From NCBI GenBank assembly GCA_020059465.1, contig JAGVBZ010000032.1, forward strand, positions 24,517-88,516: a stretch of DNA of 64,000 nucleotides, in the 5' to 3' direction. The translations under genes and the position numbers were made by a program. Below, piece by piece: positions 25,423-33,625 of the stretch; the first letter of the stretch is position 1; each line of letters opens with the position of its first letter. The DNA comes from Brevinematales bacterium (GTDB taxonomy: Bacteria > Spirochaetota > Brevinematia > Brevinematales > GWF1-51-8). The notes below the pieces were generated by a model. That model searched no databases. It was not told the DNA's origin and saw nothing but the letters and a program-made list of their open reading frames with translations.

Positions 25423-26894
25423 TATAACTTATCGATCAGCGCTTTTAACTGGGTCGAGGAACCCTTTACAAACGACCCGAATACTTCTTTAGCGCTGGCC
25501 GCGGCGGCCATTATACGTACGTTATCCGCGAAGAAAACTTCGCCGGTCTTGGTGTCGACCAACTGCGCGGAAACGGAATACATCGCCTTATACTTCTTGA
25601 TCGTTTCGTTATACACGGGCTCGGTATCGGTATCGATATAAAGTATCAGAACCCGTTTGATCCCCTGTGAATTAAGCTGGGCGAGCGCGCTGTCGTCGGC
25701 TTCCTGAATCTTCTTCAGGTTTACGCCGGACGGAAACTTGACCGCCTTGAAACCCTTGCTCTTCATATAAGAAAGCATGTCGGAGGCCATATTCGGGACC
25801 AGTTCCATATTGCCGTCCTGATTCACTATCGCGACGACGGCTGTAGGAATGTCATAATTCGCCTTATTGCCGGCGGTAAACGACGCGGTGGCCATCGATT
25901 TCTGGACATAGTTCTTCAGGTCGATATAGTACTTCTGGAAATCACCGCCTATGGTGGTGAGTTCGTTGAATGTGATATCGAGATTGGCGTAAAGCTTGGT
26001 GGAACCGACGCTCTTCAGCCCGGTGATCTTACACTTGACGGAACCGTCCTTATCGGACACGGCGGTGCGGTTATAATCGCCCTTGTTATTGTTGAGGGTG
26101 AAAAGAACCTGCGCGCCGTACACGGGGATTTTTCCTTTATCGCCGGAATAATAAACCATATAAGTGAATTCTCCGCCCTTGGAGGTATCGACTTCCTTGA
26201 CGCCGTCGACGGCTTCGAGCGAGACTTTTTTCAGGACGTTACCCGCGAGGTTGATATAGATAATCGCCTCATCCTTACGTTCCTCCACCTTGGCGGCGGA
26301 AAGCGCGGCTGTGACATAAGCGTTGACCGCGTCGATGACCTTACCCTCGGTGATATATCCTTCGGCTTTCTTGATCTGGTCGTCGACCAGTTTTTTCTTA
26401 CGCATCAGTTCGTCGATGATATTCTGGCGTTCTTTATCTACAGAGGCCTTTGTGATCTTGCAGAGTACCCATACGGAATATCCGTTGAGGCCGTCCTCGC
26501 TGAACGGGATCGCCTCGGTCTTTTCGACCTCGAGGCCGCCTATGTTCGCTTTCGCCTTGGTTTTTATATTCTGCTCATAGTCCTTCTGCAATGCGGGATC
26601 GTTCAATGAGCCGTATATTTTCAACGCGCTGGATACTTCCGATTCCTGGAAAATGAACTCGATCGTCTTCGCGGTCGCGTCCTTGTAGGCTTTGTCCTTA
26701 ACCTCGACACCCGTACCCAGATCCTGAGAATACCCTACGAAATAATAATACTGAGATGAAGCAGGCGGATTAAGCGCCCAGTCCGGCTCTTTTACCGGGG
26801 CGGGATTACCGCTTTTGACAGCCGCGCCGCCCCCGCCGCACGACATCAGCAGGATTCCTATCAGCCCGGATAAAATCAATGCGCTTCGTTTCAT
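25422..26894 (-). CDS. LPP20-like lipoprotein
   Basis: 490 residues from the ATG at 26894. An ATG four codons upstream (26906) overlaps the GGAGGG ribosome-binding site and is rejected. The signal peptide ends in a LLMSC lipobox (Cys near residue 19), followed by a Gly-rich tether. Residues ~35-150 look like the LPP20 domain ('PDWALNPP', 'YYYFVGYSQDLG', many charged helices). The middle has beta-rich segments of the PEGA or transthyretin-like kind ('VYGAQVLFTLNNNKGDYNRTAV'), and the C-terminal ~130 residues resemble a CsgG/FlgT-like fold ('RVLILYIDTDTEP', 'LVDTKTGEVFFAD'). Probably an outer-membrane-associated lipoprotein. Directly coupled to dnaE. Confidence 0.82.
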   Translation of the reverse strand: MKRSALILSGLIGILLMSCGGGGAAVKSGNPAPVKEPDWALNPPASSQYYYFVGYSQDLGTGVEVKDKAYKDATAKTIEFIFQESEVSSALKIYGSLNDPALQKDYEQNIKTKAKANIGGLEVEKTEAIPFSEDGLNGYSVWVLCKITKASVDKERQNIIDELMRKKKLVDDQIKKAEGYITEGKVIDAVNAYVTAALSAAKVEERKDEAIIYINLAGNVLKKVSLEAVDGVKEVDTSKGGEFTYMVYYSGDKGKIPVYGAQVLFTLNNNKGDYNRTAVSDKDGSVKCKITGLKSVGSTKLYANLDITFNELTTIGGDFQKYYIDLKNYVQKSMATASFTAGNKANYDIPTAVVAIVNQDGNMELVPNMASDMLSYMKSKGFKAVKFPSGVNLKKIQEADDSALAQLNSQGIKRVLILYIDTDTEPVYNETIKKYKAMYSVSAQLVDTKTGEVFFADNVRIMAAAASAKEVFGSFVKGSSTQLKALIDKL

Positions 26895-26985
26895 TATACC
26901 CTCCATATTTTTTTGTTCGAATTTGATATATCATAACACTATTTAATAAATATTTAAAGAAAATCGGCAGTTTTCAGGGGACGAA

Positions 26986-27606
26986 TTAATAGAAACAATC
27001 CAATACTTTCCGCATCGTATCGAGTAAATCCTTTATCGAGCGAACATCAGGTTCTCCGGAAGGAATCATGCATTTCACCCCGATATCGCTGAGTACGGCG
27101 GCAGGAGAGACGGTAATTAGCTCTTTCATCGAATGCGTGAGCGCCGAGTTTTCGAGGAACGTTTTTACCTGCGCTTTATTCCTTTTCGCTTTGACAGTTA
27201 TCAACCTGTTAAAATCGGGGTCGTGAGATTTTATGCTCCCGCCTGAGAACAATCTGCTGAAGAAAGTGGATTTCTTCATCTGCATATCGAATTCGTAACG
27301 GGTATTGAACGACATATTCAGATTGGTTTGATAATTATGCGCAGTGCTGCTCTGGGAGGAAAAGCGCACCGGGTAGATAAAAACGGGATACTTCCCGAAT
27401 TTTCCGCTGACTAAGCACGGAAACATCTCCTCATAGAACTTTTTGAACATAGGCTGTTCAAGCATTTCTTTTATTTTTTCGATGTTTTCGGGATTCATCG
27501 CCTGCCCGGAAAGCTGAGAGAGGACCGGGGATTCAAGTATCGCGCTGAAACTATCGTCGTATTTCAGTCCCAGCTGCTCGCCGAGCTTTTTCCAGTATTC
27601 CTGCAT
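26986..27606 (-). CDS. Protein of unknown function
   Basis: 206 residues from the ATG at 27606, which has GGAGGG five to ten bases upstream. The frame stays open to 28071, but that extension is basic, low in coding character and antisense to the hydrolase gene, so it is not used. The protein has no signal peptide or membrane helix and is rich in Met, Phe, Lys and Ser. No family is recognised. Segment 'GKFGKYPVFIYPVRFSSQSS' suggests a beta core, and both ends are helical. It has its own promoter. Confidence 0.75.
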   Translation of the reverse strand: MQEYWKKLGEQLGLKYDDSFSAILESPVLSQLSGQAMNPENIEKIKEMLEQPMFKKFYEEMFPCLVSGKFGKYPVFIYPVRFSSQSSTAHNYQTNLNMSFNTRYEFDMQMKKSTFFSRLFSGGSIKSHDPDFNRLITVKAKRNKAQVKTFLENSALTHSMKELITVSPAAVLSDIGVKCMIPSGEPDVRSIKDLLDTMRKVLDCFY

Positions 27607-27630
27607 ACACCCTCCAATCGGATAATAATT

Positions 27631-27659
27631 ATTGTAATACCGGAAGATGTTTTTGTAAA
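27631..27659 (-). promoter_or_regulatory. Promoter for the unknown gene ending at 26986
   Basis: Minus strand TTTACA (27659-27654), 17 bases, TACAAT (27636-27631). Start near 27624, giving an 18-base leader. Confidence 0.65.
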
Positions 27660-27670
27660 CAGTAAAATCT

Positions 27671-27699
27671 TTGTTAATCCATGCAAGCTGTATTATAAT
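27671..27699 (+). promoter_or_regulatory. Sigma-70 promoter facing the hydrolase gene
   Basis: TTGTTA (27671-27676), 17 bases, TATAAT (27694-27699). Start near 27706, about 230 bases before the hydrolase ATG and 11 bases before a 58-codon ORF that has its own ribosome-binding site. It is divergent to, and ~12 bases from, the minus-strand promoter at 27631-27659. Confidence 0.75.
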
Positions 27700-27716
27700 A
27701 TTCCGTTGGAGTTTCG

Positions 27717-27893
27717 ATGGAATCGAACCGGACGGAGGGTATGAGACCAGTTTCGGTTTCCATGTTAGACGAAGGTGCCGATATTTGTCTGCATGCTGTC
27801 GTTTCAGATAAAAAAGATCCCATCCACGGGGGAGTGATACGCGCAGGTGTATCCGATGAATGCGTGGCGGCTGATCGTTTGCTTGACGGGTGA
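27717..27893 (+). CDS. Candidate 58-residue small protein in the hydrolase leader
   Basis: ATG at 27717 preceded by GGAG (spacer about five bases) and ending with TGA at 27891-27893. The product is acidic with two Cys, two His and no hydrophobic segment ('MRPVSVSMLDEGADI', 'HAVVSDKKDPIHGGV'). It resembles nothing I recognise. It starts just downstream of a strong promoter and fills most of the 330-base gap between 27607 and 27936. It could instead be untranslated leader. This gap otherwise holds only the two divergent promoters. Confidence 0.35.
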   Translation: MESNRTEGMRPVSVSMLDEGADICLHAVVSDKKDPIHGGVIRAGVSDECVAADRLLDG

Positions 27894-27936
27894 ATGAAAG
27901 TCGGGTTCGATAAGGAATGATTTCACGGGGAAATAC

Positions 27937-28869
27937 ATGCTCGATCTCTACACGATTCAAATAATTCGGGAAAAAAATATCCCGTTCGATACCCGGCACG
28001 CATCCCGGTATACCCCGGAGATGATCGATTATATATCCTATTACGGGATGCTCTCCGATACGTTCGACCATTACTACGGGTATATCGACTGCGGGAAGTA
28101 TAGGGTTTTCGCAAACGTCTTTGTTCCGCCGCGGTCGAAGGGTTTGTTATTTTTCAATCACGGGTTGTATAATCATTCCGTCACCCATTGGCGATACTTT
28201 TCCTTACTATTAGAGAACGGCTATACCGTACTGACATACGACTTCCCGGGACACGGGCTTTCCTCAGGCGCCCGCTACGATATCGGCGATTTCTCCGAGT
28301 ACTCGGATGTGATGCTGAAGGTGATCGAGACGTTCCGGAAGGAGTGGAAGCCGCCTTATATGCTGACCGCGTTCAGCACGGGGGGATCGTGCTATCTCGA
28401 TTACCTGATGCGGAATAAGGATGATCTGTTCGATAAAACGGTGCTGGTCAGCCCGTTGATCCGTTCGTTCCTCTGGGAACCGTCGCGGGTCAGCTATAAT
28501 CTATTTGCAAAGAACATCGGCATACTGCCTCTGCCGAAACTCCCCTCGCACGCATCGTCCGACCCGGACTTTAAACGGCGCTACCTGAGCGACCCGCTGA
28601 TGGAATGGAAACTGCCGATGTCATGGTACGGCGCCCTGCTTCGTTGGAACGAACGAATCGTCCGTCTGCCCCGGAATGAGAAGGAGATACTGGTCTTGCA
28701 GGGCGATAAGGACAGAGTGGTGGACTACAAATATAACCTCGCGTTCCTCGCGGAAAAATTTCCGAACATGCGGTTGAAGATGTTTCCCGGCGCGAAGCAT
28801 GAAATCCTGAACGAGACAGCCAATATCCGTCATACCGCCTACGAAACAATTGTCAATTACCTCTCTTGA
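27937..28869 (+). CDS. Alpha/beta hydrolase, monoacylglycerol-lipase-like
   Basis: 310 residues, cytoplasmic. Serine hydrolase with oxyanion segment FFNHGLYNHS (72-81), nucleophile Ser147 in AFSTGG, Asp259 in LQGDKDRVV and His288 in GAKHEIL, the complete alpha/beta-hydrolase triad. The 'YDFPGHGLSSG' segment is typical of the lysophospholipase/monoglyceride-lipase group (Hydrolase_4). Substrate not known; acylglycerols or lysophospholipids are likely. The ribosome-binding site is weak (GGGGAAA before the ATG), which may link its translation to the small ORF upstream. Confidence 0.88.
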   Translation: MLDLYTIQIIREKNIPFDTRHASRYTPEMIDYISYYGMLSDTFDHYYGYIDCGKYRVFANVFVPPRSKGLLFFNHGLYNHSVTHWRYFSLLLENGYTVLTYDFPGHGLSSGARYDIGDFSEYSDVMLKVIETFRKEWKPPYMLTAFSTGGSCYLDYLMRNKDDLFDKTVLVSPLIRSFLWEPSRVSYNLFAKNIGILPLPKLPSHASSDPDFKRRYLSDPLMEWKLPMSWYGALLRWNERIVRLPRNEKEILVLQGDKDRVVDYKYNLAFLAEKFPNMRLKMFPGAKHEILNETANIRHTAYETIVNYLS

Positions 28870-28894
28870 CGTTTCCCCGCGAATTGATTAATTT
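28866..28894 (+). promoter_or_regulatory. Possible promoter for htpG
   Basis: TTGACG (28866-28871) overlapping the hydrolase stop codon, 17 bases, TAATTT (28889-28894). No CIRCE-type inverted repeat is seen nearby. Confidence 0.5.
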
Positions 28895-28933
28895 ATGGGT
28901 ACTTTTTACTAACCGATAGGGAGGAAACGAATT

Positions 28934-30832
28934 ATGTCTTCCGAGACATTCAAGTTCCAAGCCGAGAGCCGTGAGCTGCTCGATCTGATGGTGCATTCCA
29001 TCTATTCCAACAAAGAAATATTCCTGCGCGAATTGATATCCAACGCATCGGACGCGCTGGATAAGCTACGTATCGAGGCCATACAATTCCCGGATTTCCT
29101 CAAGGAATCGGGCGAGGCCGAGATCGTGATCGAAACGGACAAGAAAGTCCGCACTCTTACTATCCGCGATAACGGTATCGGGATGAGCAGGGAGGAAGTG
29201 ATCGAAAATATCGGCACTATCGCCAAATCCGGTACGAAGGAATTTCTGCAGAAAATACAGGACGCGAAGAAGGGCGAATCGGCCGACCTGATCGGGCAGT
29301 TCGGGGTGGGATTCTATTCGGTATTTATGATTGCGAATCAGGTCACAATCCTGACCCGCCGCGCCGGTCAGACGACCGCCACCAAGTGGGTATCCGACGG
29401 AAAGGGCGAGTTTACCGTTTCCGACGCAGAGAAGGCAGCCCCCGGAACTGAAATCACCCTGCTCCTGAAGCCGGTCGACGAGGAGAACGGACTTGAGGAT
29501 TATACCGAGTTCCAGACTATATCTTCGATTGTCAAGCGCTATTCCGACTTCATCGGATATCCCATTGTGATGACGGACGAAAATGAGAAGGACAAGGAAA
29601 AGGCGAAGAAAACGCTGAATTCCATGAAGCCGATCTGGGCGAAATCGGAGACGGAAGTCAAACCCGAAGAGTACAACGAATTCTATAAGCATATTTCCCA
29701 TGACTGGAACGAACCCCTCAAGGTGATCCCGTTCAAGGCGGAAGGGACTATCGAGTATCAGTCTATACTGTTTATCCCGTCGCGCGCCCCGTTCGATTTC
29801 TACTATCAGGGATATAAGAGCGGATTACAGCTTTATGTCCGCCGTGTCATGATACTCGAGGCGTTCGAGGACATGCTCCCGCATTACCTCCGTTTCGTGA
29901 AGGGCGTAGTCGAATCGTCCGATCTCCCCTTGAATATTTCCCGTGAAATGCTCCAGCACGACCGGGTAACCCTCCAGATGAAGAAGCGCCTCGGTAAAAA
30001 GGTGCTGGATACTTTGCAGGAATTGCTCGAAAAAGACCGCGAGAATTATATCAAATTCTGGGGCGAGTTCGGGAACGCGGTGAAGGAAGGGATGACCGTC
30101 GATTTCGAGAACAAGGATAAACTGCAGGAACTGCTGCTTTTCTATTCCACGAATGACGCTGAGAAGCAGACGACCCTGAAGGAGTATGTCGGACGGATGA
30201 AGCCCGATCAGAAGGATATTTATTACTTCGCCGGCGAGAACCGTGAAACGATGACAAATTCTCCGCTGATAGAGATTTATAAGAACAAGGGATACGAGGT
30301 GATTCTCCTGACCGAGGCGGTGGACGAGATTGTCGCCGGGACGATTATGGAGTATTCCGGAAAGAAGATGAAATCCATAGAGAAGGGCGAAGCCGATATC
30401 GAGAAGACGAAGGACGAGAAGAAAGCCGACAAAGAGCTGAAGAACACCGAGAAGGAATATGACGAACTGATTAAGTATCTCGAAACTGAACTCGGCGAGT
30501 ATGTGAAGCAGGTTCGTCTGACGACCCGTCTGGTGTCCGCGCCCTCGTGCGTGGTCTCCGACGAAGCAGGGATGTCGCCCCATCTGGAACGTTTCCTCAA
30601 GCGTACGAATATGAAGGTGCCGGAGAACAAGCGTATTATGGAGCTCAATCCCGCGCATAACATAGTGCAGAAGCTCAAAGCGCGTTTCGACGCCGATAAG
30701 TCCGACCCGGTGATCTCCGAGTACGCGGAACTCCTTCTGGGATATTCCTACCTCGGAGCGGGCGCCGAACCCCCCGATGTGGTGCGTTTCAATAACCTGC
30801 TCGTGCGGGTTCTCGACGATACATTGAAATAA
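28934..30832 (+). CDS. htpG: Chaperone HtpG (bacterial Hsp90)
   Basis: 632 residues, standard length. An ATP-dependent dimeric chaperone. The N-terminal GHKL ATPase has N-box 'ELISNASDALDKLR', 'DNGIGMSREEVIENIG' and the lid 'GQFGVGFYSVF'. The middle domain carries the catalytic-loop Arg region 'LPLNISREMLQ', and a C-terminal dimerisation domain is present. A Lys/Glu/Asp-rich charged linker lies near residues 475-510, between the middle and C-terminal domains. GGGAGGAAAC precedes the ATG. Followed by a strong terminator, so it is a single-gene unit or the end of the hydrolase transcript. Confidence 0.97.
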   Translation: MSSETFKFQAESRELLDLMVHSIYSNKEIFLRELISNASDALDKLRIEAIQFPDFLKESGEAEIVIETDKKVRTLTIRDNGIGMSREEVIENIGTIAKSGTKEFLQKIQDAKKGESADLIGQFGVGFYSVFMIANQVTILTRRAGQTTATKWVSDGKGEFTVSDAEKAAPGTEITLLLKPVDEENGLEDYTEFQTISSIVKRYSDFIGYPIVMTDENEKDKEKAKKTLNSMKPIWAKSETEVKPEEYNEFYKHISHDWNEPLKVIPFKAEGTIEYQSILFIPSRAPFDFYYQGYKSGLQLYVRRVMILEAFEDMLPHYLRFVKGVVESSDLPLNISREMLQHDRVTLQMKKRLGKKVLDTLQELLEKDRENYIKFWGEFGNAVKEGMTVDFENKDKLQELLLFYSTNDAEKQTTLKEYVGRMKPDQKDIYYFAGENRETMTNSPLIEIYKNKGYEVILLTEAVDEIVAGTIMEYSGKKMKSIEKGEADIEKTKDEKKADKELKNTEKEYDELIKYLETELGEYVKQVRLTTRLVSAPSCVVSDEAGMSPHLERFLKRTNMKVPENKRIMELNPAHNIVQKLKARFDADKSDPVISEYAELLLGYSYLGAGAEPPDVVRFNNLLVRVLDDTLK

Positions 30833-30840
30833 ATTATTAT

Positions 30841-30870
30841 ACGGGCTGTTCTTCGGGACGGCCCGTTTTC
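30841..30870 (+). terminator. Rho-independent terminator after htpG
   Basis: An 11-bp stem (30841-30851 with 30856-30866, containing G-T pairs) is capped by a C(TTCG)G tetraloop and followed by TTTTC. Confidence 0.88.
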
Positions 30871-30904
30871 ATTAAAAACATGCAGCGTCATGGGCATGCA
30901 ATAC

Positions 30905-30933
30905 TTGAGATATTTCTTTTCCGGTATTATCAT
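30905..30933 (+). promoter_or_regulatory. Promoter for the tldE-lipoprotein-tldD-PHP group
   Basis: TTGAGA (30905-30910), 17 bases, TATCAT (30928-30933). ~20-base leader to the ATG at 30959. Confidence 0.6.
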
Positions 30934-30958
30934 TATAGACTAAATACAAGAGGCGGCG

Positions 30959-32320
30959 ATGACAAACTGGAATACGCTGGTAGGATTTAAAAGCGACCTA
31001 CTGAATATCGCGGAAAAGTATATCCGCGAGAAGAAGGGGTATACCTTCGAATTCGTTATCGAGGATTGGACGACCGATTTCCTGCGCTTCTACCGTAATC
31101 AGACCAATTACAACATTACGAAAAATGAGATCACGATGGCTGTGACGGTCGAACGCGACAAGAAAAAGTATACTTTCGTACTGTCCAATCCCGGGCCGGA
31201 TGCGCTCGCATTGTCGCTCAACGACGCCTGCGGGATAGTGGATAAGCTTCCCGCCGACGAGGATTTCACGAGCTTCGAAGATAACCGCGATATCTATAAA
31301 TATAGCAGTATCGCCGATTCCCGCACCGCGATGCCCCTCAGCGATAAAGTCCAGCTTCTCAAGGAAATATCCGGTTCACTCGGCGATAACGAATACAAGC
31401 TGTACGGAAGTTTTATCACCCTGCGGGTTTTCCGGCATATCCTGAATTCGCATATCCCGGTCAAACATTTTTACCAGTCGCCCGTTATGCTGGACGTGAA
31501 GGCGGTATCCGATAAAACAATGTCTACCGTCATCGAGTCGTACGGCGGGAACGATTTCATGCTGTTCGACCGCGACGATTTCACCGCGCGCCTGCGCGGG
31601 AAGATAGGCTATTGCCGCCTGCCCTCGACAGATATCGAGCCGGGCGCGTATGACGTTATCCTGTCGCCTCACGCCGCCGCGCAATTGCTGGAATTCCTCA
31701 TCATGGGAGCGTACGCCCAGAACCTCGATAACGGTACGTCGTTCTTCGAGGGCAGGATCGGGCAGAAGACGCTGTCGGATAAACTGACTGTCGCGTCGGA
31801 CCCGCACTGCCCGGAACTCATCAATTTTCCGTATCACCGCGAGGGTTCGGTTACCGGACGGCTCGCGATTGTAGAGAAGGGCGTATTCAAGTCGTTTATC
31901 ACCGACCATTATTACTCGAAGAAGCTGAAAATACCGAAGAACTGCTCCGTAGGTACCAACGCGCTTACTATCGAGCCGGGCGGGAAGTCTCTCGCCGAAC
32001 TGACGGGGATGGTCGAACGCGGCATCTATATATCGAATATCCATTATATGAATTTCATCAACGAGAAGGAAACTTCGGTCACCGGGCTGACCCGCGACGG
32101 GACATTCCTGATAGAGAACGGGAAGATCGCGAACACGTTGCCGAACCTTCGCTACACGGTGAAGCTTTCGGACGTATTCACGAACATCATCGAACTGGAA
32201 AACCGCCGCTACACTATCCCTCAGTCGCAGAACTACGATAACTTTCAGTTGTACTCGTCGGCAGTCCCGCATATCCTCACCGGCGGGTTCAAGATCAGTT
32301 CGTCGTCCCACACGGTATAA
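30959..32320 (+). CDS. tldE: TldE/PmbA-like subunit of the TldD/TldE peptidase
   Basis: 453 residues. TldD and TldE form a heterodimeric metalloprotease that trims leader or unfolded peptides. This is the subunit without the metal motif: the region aligned with HExxxH reads 'LLEFLIMGAYAQN'. The C-terminal 'ETSVTGLTRDGTFLIENGKI' segment and the final 'GGFKISSSS' match the family. The partner tldD is two genes downstream, separated by an AT-rich lipoprotein gene. Substrate unknown. Confidence 0.85.
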   Translation: MTNWNTLVGFKSDLLNIAEKYIREKKGYTFEFVIEDWTTDFLRFYRNQTNYNITKNEITMAVTVERDKKKYTFVLSNPGPDALALSLNDACGIVDKLPADEDFTSFEDNRDIYKYSSIADSRTAMPLSDKVQLLKEISGSLGDNEYKLYGSFITLRVFRHILNSHIPVKHFYQSPVMLDVKAVSDKTMSTVIESYGGNDFMLFDRDDFTARLRGKIGYCRLPSTDIEPGAYDVILSPHAAAQLLEFLIMGAYAQNLDNGTSFFEGRIGQKTLSDKLTVASDPHCPELINFPYHREGSVTGRLAIVEKGVFKSFITDHYYSKKLKIPKNCSVGTNALTIEPGGKSLAELTGMVERGIYISNIHYMNFINEKETSVTGLTRDGTFLIENGKIANTLPNLRYTVKLSDVFTNIIELENRRYTIPQSQNYDNFQLYSSAVPHILTGGFKISSSSHTV

Positions 32321-32330
32321 GGAGGGTAAA

Positions 32331-33617
32331 ATGTTGAAGAAAGGTAGTATCGTTTTATTATTCTTACTCGCATCGTGCCAGCCCAACGAGGTAATCAAAT
32401 GGAATAGTAATTACACTCCCGAGAATCTAGGTTATTTTTATGAAGATTTATCGAATACTATTCCGCCCGAACTTCAAATTGTGTTCCGTTTTGAGGAAAC
32501 GAATTGTCAATGGCCGGAAATAATTAACGGTAAAATACACTTCTCGTTTCCCGATTTGCCTGGAGAGTTTTCATTTTCAAATGTAAACCTTCAGTTGCTA
32601 CTTATCGATACGAACATTGAAAATGTGGAATCGATAACGCCCGATTGGGATAACCCTGATCTAAAACTGGATATCCGGAAAGAGGGGGAGATGTGGAAGG
32701 GCGAGGTCGAATTATCGAAGGTCAAGGATGGTTTTTGGGCATACCGTTTCCAAACTTTTAATAATAAGACCTTTGTTTACGGAAGCGATTGGGATAACGT
32801 TTACTCCGATTGGACTCTATCCTATTTTGTCTATAGGGACGGTAAAATTATACCGCACAAGTTCCTGAAAGCGACCGCCGATACGGGGATTTTTACATTC
32901 GAAGACTACATAGAACCGAATCAATCGAGTAAGGATTGCTTTCAGGCAATTTCTTCCCAGATGCTGAATGTCGCCAATTACTGTTATGAATATATCATCA
33001 CGAATAATTTCCTCGATATATTAAAGCTGAATGATAAAAGAATCTTTTTTAAGAAGGCTCATTGGATTGTATTTCCGAATATAGCGCTTTCACCGTTTTC
33101 CTATAACACAAATGCCGCAGTGATATATTTCAGATTTTTAGGCGGAATGAAAGCCGATTATTTTTCGGATACGTTTAACAATACATTTTTCGCGCTGATA
33201 GGCGAAGGGCGCACTTCATTGCTATCGGCATCCATGGGGAATTATATTTTTATCTTGAGTAAATTTGTTAAGAAGGAGCTTATTTATTATCCGGGAAAAA
33301 TATATGAGGAATGTAAAATAGCGGTGCTTTCACAAATTGATTTCAATAAATATTCGGGAAAGATCGATTTTCATAAAAAAACAATGGAAATCTTAAAATC
33401 GGAAAAAGATAAAATTGTAAAAGGTTTCCAGTATTTATCATATGAAAATCCCGCTAATTATCATTTAGCAAAACATGCATACTTGTTCTTGGCATACCTG
33501 TTTAAGAAATTCGGAGCGAATAAAACGGTCGCGTTCTATCAAACGGGAGATTCGCAAAAACTTGGTCAAGATGTAGATATAAGCGAAGTCTACGATAAAT
33601 TTGTCTTAGAATTTTAG
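32331..33617 (+). CDS. AT-rich lipoprotein gene of unknown function between tldE and tldD
   Basis: 428 residues. Signal peptide with lipobox LLASC (Cys at ~16), so membrane-anchored. The protein is rich in Phe, Tyr, Asn and Lys, and no family is recognised. The N-terminal half is probably beta-rich ('FWAYRFQTFNNKTFVYGSDW'). The second half, about residues 240-400, is helical and resembles a zinc-peptidase-like gluzincin layout, but no HExxH motif is present. Base and codon use are much more A/T-rich than in the flanking tldE and tldD genes, suggesting separate origin. Ten bases after tldE and eight before tldD, with good ribosome-binding sites, so co-transcribed. Confidence 0.82.
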   Translation: MLKKGSIVLLFLLASCQPNEVIKWNSNYTPENLGYFYEDLSNTIPPELQIVFRFEETNCQWPEIINGKIHFSFPDLPGEFSFSNVNLQLLLIDTNIENVESITPDWDNPDLKLDIRKEGEMWKGEVELSKVKDGFWAYRFQTFNNKTFVYGSDWDNVYSDWTLSYFVYRDGKIIPHKFLKATADTGIFTFEDYIEPNQSSKDCFQAISSQMLNVANYCYEYIITNNFLDILKLNDKRIFFKKAHWIVFPNIALSPFSYNTNAAVIYFRFLGGMKADYFSDTFNNTFFALIGEGRTSLLSASMGNYIFILSKFVKKELIYYPGKIYEECKIAVLSQIDFNKYSGKIDFHKKTMEILKSEKDKIVKGFQYLSYENPANYHLAKHAYLFLAYLFKKFGANKTVAFYQTGDSQKLGQDVDISEVYDKFVLEF

Positions 33618-33625
33618 GAGATACT

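Noticed and set aside
26986..28071. 361-codon minus-strand frame
   Set aside because: Only the part from the ATG at 27606 has a ribosome-binding site and protein-like composition. The rest is antisense to the hydrolase gene and two promoters.
31376..32398. 340-codon minus-strand frame across tldE
   Set aside because: Arg/Val-rich antisense shadow created by GC-ending codons of tldE; no start signal or domain.
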